Source: an uncultured Aquimarina sp. (GTDB taxonomy: Bacteria > Bacteroidota > Bacteroidia > Flavobacteriales > Flavobacteriaceae). Taken from it: DNA of 64,000 nt. Positions within the stretch are counted from its first letter, which is position 1. Each line of letters begins with the position of its first letter. The DNA is taken from the NCBI GenBank assembly GCA_947502885.1, contig CANNBP010000016.1:62001-126000 (forward strand), in the 5' to 3' direction. The position numbers and the translations under genes are program-made. This document shows positions 44,574 through 52,481 of the stretch, piece after piece. Below the pieces are notes generated by a model that saw only the letters and a list, made by a program, of their open reading frames with translations, was not told where the DNA came from and did not search any database.

Positions 44574-46407
44574 ACCAATAGAATCTGCCGTTACTCATCT
44601 CACAAAAGAAGCTTGGAAAAATGCCAATCAGGCTTTAATAAAAAAAGCAATTAGTGAGTTTGCTCACGAACTGGTTTTTGAGCCAAAGTTATTTAAAGAA
44701 AATGAAACGTATAATACATATGTGTTGACATCTGATGTTTCGGGTATATCTTACAAGTTTAATGCTAAGATACGTACTTTGGATCATTGGGATATTGATG
44801 AAAATACAATTGTAAAATGGCATAATGACAAACCAGAAATATTAGATGCACTATTATTTATTACCGAGTTTAGATATACACTTGGGATTCCAGAGCATCT
44901 TCTTCCTACTTATATAGAGGAAATTTCAAGTACTTTATCAAGTGCAGCTTACAAATTTTCGAATCAACAGTTTGATTCTAGAGAATTGGCTGGTAAATCA
45001 TTTCAGGTAATAGAACATGCCATGGCCGAAGGACATCCTTGTTTTGTTGCCAATAATGGTAGAATTGGTTTTACAGGAGAGGATTATATACAATATGCTC
45101 CAGAAACAAATCAACCATTTAAATTAATTTGGTTGGCAGGTCATAAAGACAAAACTACGTATACGGCAGTTAAGCATTATGAATATAATCAAGTTATGCA
45201 CAAAGAACTTGGTGTAAGTACAATAGCCAAATTTAATTCAAAGCTACAATCTCTTGGATTGGATATCGAATCTTATCTTTTTATACCTGTACATCCATGG
45301 CAATGGAATAATAAAATATTGCAGGTTTTTGCAGCTGACATAGCGAATCAGAAATTGGTGCTTTTGGGAGAGGGAGATGATGAGTACTCGGCACAACAGT
45401 CTATTCGTACACTCTATAATATGAGTAATTCTAAAAAAATGTATACCAAAACCGCATTGTCAATTTTGAATATGGGGTTTATGCGTGGGTTGTCACCGTA
45501 TTATATGCAAAGTACACCACATATTACAGCTTGGATTTCTAAATTACTTAATGAGGATAGGTATCTAAATAAAGTAGGTTTTACAATGTTGGGCGAAGTT
45601 GCTACAATAGGTTATCAAAATACCTATTATGAGGTTTTAGGAAAGACCAATGCACATAATAAAATGCTATCTGCTTTATGGAGAGAGAATCCAAATTGCA
45701 AAATAAAAGAAGATCAGCAATTAATGACAATGGCTGCTTTTTTACACATAGATAATAGAGGAAACTCATTATTAGCAGAATTAATCCAAAAATCACCTGA
45801 TACGGTTGATCTATGGTTACAGAAGTATTTTACTGCCTATTTAAGCCCATTATTACATTGTTTTTATACGTATGAGATGGTATTTATGCCACATGGAGAA
45901 AACATAATCATGGTAATGGAAAATGCGACTCCTGTTCATATCCTAATGAAAGATATTACCGAAGAGGTTATTGTTTTTAATCAAGAGTTAGAAATGTCTG
46001 ATGAGGTAAAACGGTTATATACAGCTACCTCTGATCAAATGAAAGTGCTAAGTATTTTTACAGATGTTTTTGATTGCTTTTTCAGATTTATGTCTGCCAT
46101 TGTAGAAAAACACTTAGGATATTCTGAAGATCATTTTTGGGAACTGGTAGCAGATTGTATTCATACTTATCAAAAACAATTTCCAGAGCTCAACTCAAAG
46201 TTTGTGAAGTATGATCTTTTTGTACCTGAGTTTGATAGATGTTGTCTAAACCGATTACAGCTTAGAAACACACAACAAATGTTAAATCTATCTGACCCTA
46301 TAGAAAGCCTAATTATTAAAGGAACTTTAGAAAATCCTTTGGCTAAATTTAAAGAAAAACATTTTAATAGAATAGAAACCAGTAGGATAGGGGTTTCTGG
46401 CTTGTAA
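44554..46407 (+). CDS. Second IucA/IucC-family NIS synthetase
   Basis: The ATG at 44554 gives 617 residues starting MTNISISKPIESAVTHL, where other DesD-type enzymes start. An ATG at 44509 adds 15 basic residues. Motifs include E-G-H-P-C-F-V-A-N-N-G-R-I-G-F, H-P-W-Q-W-N-N-K, K-T-A-L-S-I-L-N-M-G-F-M-R-G-L and H-G-E-N-I-I-M-V-M-E, all shared with the fused synthetase. The start overlaps the GNAT stop by 20 bases. Two synthetases suggest two condensation steps or two products, for example a dimer and a trimer or a mixed siderophore. Confidence 0.88.
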   Translation, partial: TNISISKPIESAVTHLTKEAWKNANQALIKKAISEFAHELVFEPKLFKENETYNTYVLTSDVSGISYKFNAKIRTLDHWDIDENTIVKWHNDKPEILDALLFITEFRYTLGIPEHLLPTYIEEISSTLSSAAYKFSNQQFDSRELAGKSFQVIEHAMAEGHPCFVANNGRIGFTGEDYIQYAPETNQPFKLIWLAGHKDKTTYTAVKHYEYNQVMHKELGVSTIAKFNSKLQSLGLDIESYLFIPVHPWQWNNKILQVFAADIANQKLVLLGEGDDEYSAQQSIRTLYNMSNSKKMYTKTALSILNMGFMRGLSPYYMQSTPHITAWISKLLNEDRYLNKVGFTMLGEVATIGYQNTYYEVLGKTNAHNKMLSALWRENPNCKIKEDQQLMTMAAFLHIDNRGNSLLAELIQKSPDTVDLWLQKYFTAYLSPLLHCFYTYEMVFMPHGENIIMVMENATPVHILMKDITEEVIVFNQELEMSDEVKRLYTATSDQMKVLSIFTDVFDCFFRFMSAIVEKHLGYSEDHFWELVADCIHTYQKQFPELNSKFVKYDLFVPEFDRCCLNRLQLRNTQQMLNLSDPIESLIIKGTLENPLAKFKEKHFNRIETSRIGVSGL

Positions 46408-46432
46408 AAAGAAAATATATCAAATTAGAACA

Positions 46433-47359
46433 ATGAATGAAGCAATTCAAATAGCATTAGAGAAATCTCAGAGCGCTTCGGGAATTCTTATCATAACTCT
46501 TGTTGTAATAGAATGGATAGTTCTTTTTCTAACCAAAAAAATCGAGAGCCATAAAGAAGGAGTTGTAAATATTTTATCCTATGTATTAGAATCAATCCCA
46601 TACATATTTTTTGGTAAGATTTTGATTTTAGGAACAATGATGTGGGTGTATAATCATCGATTATTCACTTTAGGGTACGAATGGTATATATGGGTACTAG
46701 CCTATGTGTTATATGACTTTATGTTTTATGCATTACATTTTCTTGGTCATAAGGTTCGATTTTTTTGGTGCATTCATGGCGTACATCATACTGCAGAAGA
46801 AATGAAAATGACAGTGGCTGTAAGAGGGTCATTCATGATTTTTATTCACATGCCGCATACAATTTTATGGCTTCCTATTTTAGGTTTTGATCCATTTATG
46901 ATTTTTATAATTGAATTAATAGCCAATCTATATGGCTTATATGAACATGTAAGTGAAAAACTTGTAGGCAGGCAAACCTGGCTAGAAGGTATTTTTATTA
47001 CACCCTCTTTACATAGAGTGCATCATGCTAAAAATCATAAATATTTGGATACAAATTATGGCGAAACTTTTTCTATTTGGGATAGAATTTTTGGGACTAT
47101 GCAAGTAGAGTTAAAAGATGAAAAACCTGTGTATGGGTTAATGGGAGATAGTATAAATGGAGAAAGTTTATGGCAAATCCAAATTGTACTTTGGAAAGAA
47201 CTATGGAGTGATATTAAGACTGCACCAAGGTTTATTGATAAAATCAAATATTTAATAATGCCTCCTGGTTGGAATCATATTGATGGTGGTAAAATGGCAA
47301 AAGAGTATAGGTCAGAAGCTTGGATACAAGATGAAATAATAAACACACACAATAATTAA
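46433..47359 (+). CDS. Fatty-acid hydroxylase / sterol desaturase-like membrane enzyme in the siderophore operon
   Basis: This 308-residue membrane di-iron enzyme carries H-F-L-G-H, H-G-V-H-H and H-R-V-H-H clusters. Its C-terminal block with K-Y-L-D-T-N-Y-G and D-R-I-F-G-T is shared with the paralogue at 16696-17595. It is 25 bases after the NIS gene, in the same transcript. Such an enzyme would hydroxylate or desaturate a lipid chain, not a polar hydroxamate, which points to a fatty-acyl part in the product of this operon. The substrate is inferred. Confidence 0.82.
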   Translation: MNEAIQIALEKSQSASGILIITLVVIEWIVLFLTKKIESHKEGVVNILSYVLESIPYIFFGKILILGTMMWVYNHRLFTLGYEWYIWVLAYVLYDFMFYALHFLGHKVRFFWCIHGVHHTAEEMKMTVAVRGSFMIFIHMPHTILWLPILGFDPFMIFIIELIANLYGLYEHVSEKLVGRQTWLEGIFITPSLHRVHHAKNHKYLDTNYGETFSIWDRIFGTMQVELKDEKPVYGLMGDSINGESLWQIQIVLWKELWSDIKTAPRFIDKIKYLIMPPGWNHIDGGKMAKEYRSEAWIQDEIINTHNN

Positions 47360-47376
47360 AATAACAGATTAACTAA

Positions 47377-48486
47377 ATGAAAGATAATAAAAGAATTTTG
47401 GCAATAGATCTGGCAAGGGGCTTAAGTGTATTAATGGTTATTATTGTACATACACTTTGGATTTATGGAGATATTCATACGCAATCCGAAACATGGTTGG
47501 GATCAACAATTCATTTTATAGGAAAAGGTACCGGAATGTTCTTAATAGCAATGGGAGTATCCTTTACTTTATCACGTAATCAAAGCATTGTGCTTTCTAT
47601 TAAACGAGCATTTTATATTCTGGTTATGGGGTATTTAATGAATTTTTTAAAGTTTGTACTCCCTGTTTTGGCAGGTACTGTACCTGACAATTTTATAGCG
47701 GCATATGGCTGGACATCTCCTGTTACTCTAGATCAGATGATCTACATGTTAGGTACTGGTGATATATTACAATTGGCTGGGGTTTCATTATTGTTTATGG
47801 GGATCATAAACAAGTTATCAAAGAATAAATATGTTCCTTTAGTAATTGCGCTGTGCATAGCTATATTAACTAAAGAAGTACATGGTTTTCGAGTAGGTAT
47901 AGTAGGAGTCGATTATATATTGGATTTATTATGGGGCGCAGAATGGAACGTGTATTTTGCAGTATTCCCATGGTTTTCTTTTATTCTTATCGGTATGTTC
48001 TTTGGGTTGTGGTATAAAGAAAGAGAAAAGAGTAATTCATATCTATTTACCAGAATGTTTATGGCAGGAATAGCATTAATGTTTGTTGGTGGAGGCTTAT
48101 GTTATTATAATTTTGAGTATCATTTTGGTGATTATTTTCATCTTGGCCCGGGTGGAGTACTCTATCTAGCTGGGTTTAATCTGGTAATAATGTGGATTGC
48201 ACACCTATTAGTTACTTATATAAAAGAGAATAAAGTTTTTAATTTTCTGTATTACTGTAGTAAGCGAGTAACTACAATTTATATGATTCAATGGGTTGTT
48301 ATTTGTTGGGGCATGGGAGCTTTAGGATATCAGCAATTTGGAGTATATGGAGTGCTACTTTTGATACCTTTTTATATGTTATTGACACTAGGAATACAAC
48401 GTTTGTTATTGGATAAAAACATTTTTTCTAAAAGATCTAAAAAAGGAACACTAACTACAACTGGTAAAAAGCAAGTAGCAGTATAA
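47377..48486 (+). CDS. DUF1624 / HGSNAT-type membrane acyltransferase
   Basis: This 369-residue protein has ten or so membrane helices and the family's opening D-L-A-R-G-L-S-V-L-M-V-I-I-V-H-T, with the conserved His in helix 1, then G-T-G-M-F-L-I-A-M-G. Relatives (heparan-alpha-glucosaminide N-acetyltransferase-like) carry acyl groups across the membrane. Here it may acylate the siderophore or a surface molecule. It is 17 bases after the hydroxylase and 12 before the RpfF-like gene. Confidence 0.78.
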   Translation: MKDNKRILAIDLARGLSVLMVIIVHTLWIYGDIHTQSETWLGSTIHFIGKGTGMFLIAMGVSFTLSRNQSIVLSIKRAFYILVMGYLMNFLKFVLPVLAGTVPDNFIAAYGWTSPVTLDQMIYMLGTGDILQLAGVSLLFMGIINKLSKNKYVPLVIALCIAILTKEVHGFRVGIVGVDYILDLLWGAEWNVYFAVFPWFSFILIGMFFGLWYKEREKSNSYLFTRMFMAGIALMFVGGGLCYYNFEYHFGDYFHLGPGGVLYLAGFNLVIMWIAHLLVTYIKENKVFNFLYYCSKRVTTIYMIQWVVICWGMGALGYQQFGVYGVLLLIPFYMLLTLGIQRLLLDKNIFSKRSKKGTLTTTGKKQVAV

Positions 48487-48498
48487 ATACGCAACGAT

Positions 48499-49326
48499 AT
48501 GCGAGAATTTGATTGTATTACAGTAAAGTATTTTAGAGAAGAGGAGCTCTTACTCTGGAAAATAAAGGATACAGGAATGCCTAACTTTTGTTTAAAAGGT
48601 CTTCATGAATTTCGTGAATTTGGAATTTGGGTAAGGCGGTATTTTGCAGATCCAGATAGACCATTGAAGTTTATAGTTTCGGGATCAGAACATGACGGTA
48701 TTTATAATATGGGGGGAGACTTACCTTTTTTTCTAGAATGTATAAAGTCCAGAAATATAGATAGATTAAAGACTTATGCGCATTTGTGTATTGATGCCAT
48801 ATATAATATTTATACATCATTTGGATTACCTGCAATTAGTATTGCCTTGGTTGAAGGAAATGCTTATGGAGGAGGGTTTGAGTGTGCATTAGCCCATGAT
48901 TATATACTAGCCGAAGAAGGGGTGCAATTTTGCTTACCAGAAAATAAATTCAATTTATTTCCAGGTATGGGGGCTCATAGCTTATTAACCAGAAAAGTCA
49001 ATGTATTGGATGCTGATATGCTAATACGAAGTAATAGAACGTATAAGTCTAGATATTTACAATCTCTAGGTTTGGTAGAGAAAGTGGTTGAGAGAGAAAA
49101 AGGTTGGATAGAGTTAACAGGGTTTGTAAATACATTATTTGAACAATTTAACTTTGAGTATCACCATATTCAATGCAAAAAAATGGTAAATCCATTGCCC
49201 AAAAATGAGTTACTAGATATTACGAATTTATGGGTAAAAGCCTGTATGAAAATCAAAGAATTTGATCTGCGTAAAATGGAAATTTTGGCCAATGCCCAAT
49301 ATAGAAAAACTAAAGTGACTATATAA
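48499..49326 (+). CDS. RpfF-like crotonase (DSF-type fatty-acid signal synthase homologue)
   Basis: This 275-residue crotonase is collinear with RpfF of Xanthomonas over its whole length: G-I-Y-N-M-G-G-D-L for VFNLGGDL, S-I-A-L-V-E-G-N-A-Y-G-G-G-F-E for IALVQGNALGGGFE, L-P-E-N-K-F-N-L-F-P-G-M-G-A for LPEVLFDLFPGMGA, and the C-terminal W-V-K-A-C-M-K. Both catalytic glutamates of RpfF (E141, E161) are present as E128 and E148 with the same spacing of 20. RpfF dehydrates 3-hydroxyacyl-ACP and releases a free 2-enoic acid. It ends the siderophore operon, before a strong terminator. Confidence 0.82.
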   Translation: MREFDCITVKYFREEELLLWKIKDTGMPNFCLKGLHEFREFGIWVRRYFADPDRPLKFIVSGSEHDGIYNMGGDLPFFLECIKSRNIDRLKTYAHLCIDAIYNIYTSFGLPAISIALVEGNAYGGGFECALAHDYILAEEGVQFCLPENKFNLFPGMGAHSLLTRKVNVLDADMLIRSNRTYKSRYLQSLGLVEKVVEREKGWIELTGFVNTLFEQFNFEYHHIQCKKMVNPLPKNELLDITNLWVKACMKIKEFDLRKMEILANAQYRKTKVTI

Positions 49327-49346
49327 TCAAGTACAAGAAATGGAAA

Positions 49347-49385
49347 AAGAGGTTCGATGAAAATATAGCGAACCTCTTTTGTTAA
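49347..49385 (+). terminator. Terminator of the siderophore operon
   Basis: AGAGGTTCG (49348-49356) pairs perfectly with CGAACCTCT (49369-49377) around a 12-base loop and is followed by a T-rich tail. It lies 20 bases after the RpfF-like stop. Confidence 0.85.
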
Positions 49386-49418
49386 AAGGGTATATAAAGG
49401 ATACGCAATGTATATTAA

Positions 49419-49964
49419 TTAGTTGGATATGTTTTCAGTAACTAAATATGGAGCTAACTCTGATTTTACTTGTTTGATCCATTTTTCTAGACGCTCATCT
49501 GTTAATTGAGACTCATTATCATGGTCTATAGCTAATCCATAGAAATAGCCTTCTTTATCTTCGATAGCTGCAACAGAATCTGTAAAACGATACCCTTCAT
49601 ATGGCCAATGCCCCACAACTGTTCCTCCGTTTTCTAATACTACTTTGGCTAAGATACCAACACCATCTATGAAATATTCTCCATAACCAATTTGATCTCC
49701 TAAACCATAAATTGCAACAACTTTATTAGTAAAATCTATTTCTTGAAAATCATCAAAAAATAACTCCCAATCACTTTGTAGATCTCCGTCGTACCACGTG
49801 GATAAGCCAAATATAAATACTTCAAAATTATTAAAATCATCTTTGGATACATCTCCAATTTCTCTAACATCTAGCTCTTCGCTCCCCCAAAGCGATGTAA
49901 AATCTTTTGTTACATCATCTGTACAACCGGTATCAGATCCATAAAACAAGGCTATTTTTTTCAT
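49419..49964 (-). CDS. fldA: Long-chain flavodoxin
   Basis: This 181-residue flavodoxin has the FMN phosphate loop G-S-D-T-G-C-T-D-D-V (residues 9-18; the usual T-x-T-G-x-T is S-D-T-G-C-T), the 50s-loop L-S-T-W-Y-D-G-D-L-Q-S-D-W and the 90s-loop G-L-G-D-Q-I-G-Y-G-E-Y-F-I-D with FMN-stacking Tyr. It would replace ferredoxin when iron is scarce. The adjacency to the siderophore operon and the TTATTTAGA box upstream fit iron control. Confidence 0.9.
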   Translation of the reverse strand: MKKIALFYGSDTGCTDDVTKDFTSLWGSEELDVREIGDVSKDDFNNFEVFIFGLSTWYDGDLQSDWELFFDDFQEIDFTNKVVAIYGLGDQIGYGEYFIDGVGILAKVVLENGGTVVGHWPYEGYRFTDSVAAIEDKEGYFYGLAIDHDNESQLTDERLEKWIKQVKSELAPYLVTENISN

Positions 49965-49989
49965 AAGAATACAAATTATAAGTATAAGG

Positions 49990-50041
49990 CAAAAATATAT
50001 TATTTTTAATTATTCTAAATAAAAATAATACAATAAATTTG
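49990..50041. promoter_or_regulatory. Divergent flavodoxin promoter with iron-type box
   Basis: The minus strand has a -7 box TATTTTTG (49990-49997) toward flavodoxin. The plus strand has TAAATTTG (50034-50041) toward the 50060 gene. Both are exact TAnnTTTG matches. Between them, ATTATTTTTA (49999-50008) and TAAAAATAAT (50020-50029) form a perfect 10-base inverted repeat. On the minus strand it contains TTATTTAGAATAA, sharing the core of the siderophore and TonB-receptor operators. Confidence 0.6.
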
Positions 50042-50059
50042 AATTCTAAAAATTAAAAT

Positions 50060-50416
50060 ATGTACAATTTAGATTTATTATATAACAATACTGTAGGGAG
50101 TGCCTTTACGATTAAAAGCAAATATGATGATGAAGTACAATCGAAAATACAATTCCTTATAGGAGACATTGCTGTTCTTATGGATATCCAAGAGATAAAA
50201 TCATTTTTATCAGTGATACGCTTGGCACAAAAGGGTTGTGAGTGTAAGGATTGTAATCAAAAAAACCCTTATAAAACCATTAAATGTAATACTCCACAAG
50301 CAGAGATTAACTTCAAGGTTACTCCAGAAATTTTAATTGGTTTTGAAGAGCTTGTCAAGGGAGTTTTATTTCATTTAGAATTTAATGATGTTTTGTCTTT
50401 TAACGAGATAAATTAA
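50060..50416 (+). CDS. Small Cys-containing protein divergent from flavodoxin
   Basis: This 118-residue soluble protein has a cluster C-E-C-K-D-C plus a later Cys (I-K-C-N), enough to bind a metal or cluster. It shares a divergent promoter and operator with flavodoxin, so it is probably iron-regulated. No family could be assigned. It might store, sense or transfer iron, but only the motif and position support this. Confidence 0.55.
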   Translation: MYNLDLLYNNTVGSAFTIKSKYDDEVQSKIQFLIGDIAVLMDIQEIKSFLSVIRLAQKGCECKDCNQKNPYKTIKCNTPQAEINFKVTPEILIGFEELVKGVLFHLEFNDVLSFNEIN

Positions 50417-50479
50417 CAAAACGATTTGTTCTTAGTTGAGATATTTTTTTATCAAAATATCTGGAATAACGATCAATTG

Positions 50480-51223
50480 TTATAAGTAATCTTTATCTTC
50501 TAGAGAAGTTTTTTTTGATTTAGAACTTACAAGAAAAGTCATGAAAAGATAAAGGCTTAAAATGTGGGTTATATTGAGAAGAACGGTAAAAATCCTACTA
50601 TAGAAAAACAATTCATTTATAGGTAATAATGCAACAATGAAAACACATAATCCTACTACAGTAACAAGTGTAATACCTTGCTCATATTTGTCAGTGATAT
50701 AAACAATATAAGAGGTGATTGTAAAAGTTAATGAACCCGCTAGACAAATTATTACAAATGGCAAAGCAGCTAGTACATAAGGAAGAAGTAGTTGGGATAT
50801 TGCATATATTAAATACAAAATTAAGAAAGCACAGAGTATAAAAGGAAAAGATAAAATAGTGCTCCATTGAAGCTTATTGGGAGCTATGAATTTTCTTAAA
50901 GATAAAGAACTTAACAAGAAAAATACACCTATTAAAATACAAATTTCAGAAAAGTAATTTGTGAAATCTTCATAAATTAAAATATCAGAAATTATCATTA
51001 CCATAAGACTTAAAATATACCAGGGATCAATTTTCCGAACATGTTGTATATATAATATCCCAATAAATAAAATTGTTATGGGTAAGGTGTAGATTAAAAG
51101 TTTTCTTTCAAAAAAAACAGTAACTATAATAATCGACACAAAAGAAAAGTAGAATAATAAACGTATTGGTTCTATGTTCTTAAAAAATCTCAAATGATTT
51201 GCTGTCTTATTAGTGTTACCCAC
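50480..51223 (-). CDS. Polytopic membrane protein, possibly YhhN-like
   Basis: This 247-residue protein has eight predicted membrane helices and few charged residues outside loops. The pattern of D in S-D-I-L-I-Y-E-D after helix 3 is slightly like YhhN (lysoplasmalogenase) proteins, but key motifs cannot be confirmed by eye. It is located between the flavodoxin neighbour and the AraC regulator gene, on the same strand as the latter. Confidence 0.4.
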   Translation of the reverse strand: MGNTNKTANHLRFFKNIEPIRLLFYFSFVSIIIVTVFFERKLLIYTLPITILFIGILYIQHVRKIDPWYILSLMVMIISDILIYEDFTNYFSEICILIGVFFLLSSLSLRKFIAPNKLQWSTILSFPFILCAFLILYLIYAISQLLLPYVLAALPFVIICLAGSLTFTITSYIVYITDKYEQGITLVTVVGLCVFIVALLPINELFFYSRIFTVLLNITHILSLYLFMTFLVSSKSKKTSLEDKDYL

Positions 51224-51352
51224 ATAAAGATAAGAAATCCAAAGTAGTCTAAGGCTTTTTATGGCTATTTAGTTACTTATTTAAATATTCTGAAAAGGGT
51301 TATTTCTTCAAAAGGAAGAGATATTTATGTGTTTTCTTAGAACGGGGAAATT

Positions 51353-52366
51353 TTATACTACCTTAACTCCAGAATTTCGATATTTTTTTGGAGTAATACC
51401 TTCATTTTTTTTAAAAGCGGCTGTAAAATGTGTAGAGTTTTTATAACCAATTAACTCTGAAATTTCGTAAATGGGCTTTTTGCTATGAAGCAAAAACTGT
51501 TTTGCTTTTTGCATTCGTAATTCTGAAGCGTATTCGAAAATAGTTTTGCCAAATACTCTTTTAAATTCTTTTTTGAGGACAAAATCATTTAAACCTGCTT
51601 GTCTTGCGAGTTGTTGTATAGAATATTGTACAGATAAGTCTGAAGAGATTAGGTGTTGTATCTTATATAATTTTTTAACAACATTATCCGTTTGATTTGT
51701 TACTTCTAGTTTGCCAACTGGTTTCGAATCTAACATTAAGGCGATTAGTTCTAAGGTTTTTGATTCTAAAAACAATCGTTTTAGTAAGCCTTTTCTTGTA
51801 TCCGTTAGTATTTCGGCAAGTATTTCTTGGGTCCTATTGCATAAAGGCTGTGTGAAATTTTGATTCAATTTTTTAAAAGAATATTGATCAAGAATGTCGT
51901 ATTCTTCATTAAGGCGGTGTTTTTGAATGAATGAGATATCCATTCTAATTTTTACTTGTTTTAACCTTTTTCTCTTATAATAGGCTATAGAACCATGGAT
52001 ATCTGATAAGTAAACCAAATAAGATTCTTGACTTTCATATACCAAATCAGTAGCTAAACCTTCTATTTTTATGATTTGTTCCCCTTCAATTAAAAAAGAA
52101 AGTTCAAGAATGTCTTCAAATAGTTGCCCTTCTAAAATAAGGTCTTTTTTAAATAGGACATCATATACGCTTATTGATAATCCACCAAAATTGTGAAAAT
52201 TATAGTAACCTGTGCCAATTTTTTCTAAAAATGTAAAGCTTTTCGAAGTAATACCGCATTGTTCTGATGTACTTTTTAATTGAATAATTGAATGCAAGGC
52301 GCAAGTATTTTTCTTACCACCCAAATCTTCATCAGGTAAGTTTTTATTGCGTCTTTTTTTATCCAT
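51353..52366 (-). CDS. AraC/PchR-family regulator divergent from the TonB receptor
   Basis: This 337-residue regulator has a cupin-like sensor domain at about 30-220 and a C-terminal AraC double HTH at about 235-332: S-V-Q-Y-S-I-Q-Q-L-A-R-Q-A-G-L-N-D-F-V-L-K-K-E-F-K and P-I-Y-E-I-S-E-L-I-G-Y-K-N-S-T-H-F-T-A-A-F-K-K. PchR-like regulators next to TonB receptors sense the cognate ferri-siderophore and activate uptake. It is divergent from the receptor with 115 bases between. The ligand is inferred. Confidence 0.87.
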   Translation of the reverse strand: MDKKRRNKNLPDEDLGGKKNTCALHSIIQLKSTSEQCGITSKSFTFLEKIGTGYYNFHNFGGLSISVYDVLFKKDLILEGQLFEDILELSFLIEGEQIIKIEGLATDLVYESQESYLVYLSDIHGSIAYYKRKRLKQVKIRMDISFIQKHRLNEEYDILDQYSFKKLNQNFTQPLCNRTQEILAEILTDTRKGLLKRLFLESKTLELIALMLDSKPVGKLEVTNQTDNVVKKLYKIQHLISSDLSVQYSIQQLARQAGLNDFVLKKEFKRVFGKTIFEYASELRMQKAKQFLLHSKKPIYEISELIGYKNSTHFTAAFKKNEGITPKKYRNSGVKVV

Positions 52367-52396
52367 AATACGTCATTTTTATAGTTCTATAGCCCT

Positions 52397-52429
52397 TAAT
52401 TTTGCATCTAAATTTATTTAGATCAAATA
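52397..52429 (+). promoter_or_regulatory. Promoter and operator of the TonB receptor operon
   Basis: TAATTTTG (52397-52404) is an exact -7 element. Just after it, TCTAAAT-TT-ATTTAGA (52407-52422) is a perfect 7-2-7 palindrome and TTATTTAGATCAAATA (52414-52429) overlaps it. The text TTTGCATC...TTATTTAGAT-Y-AAAT is shared with the siderophore operon promoter at 37314-37338, at almost the same distance from the -7 box. Confidence 0.65.
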
Positions 52430-52481
52430 TAAATAAGGATGTAAAACTAACTAAATAGTTTTAAAAAAATTGTAATTATCA

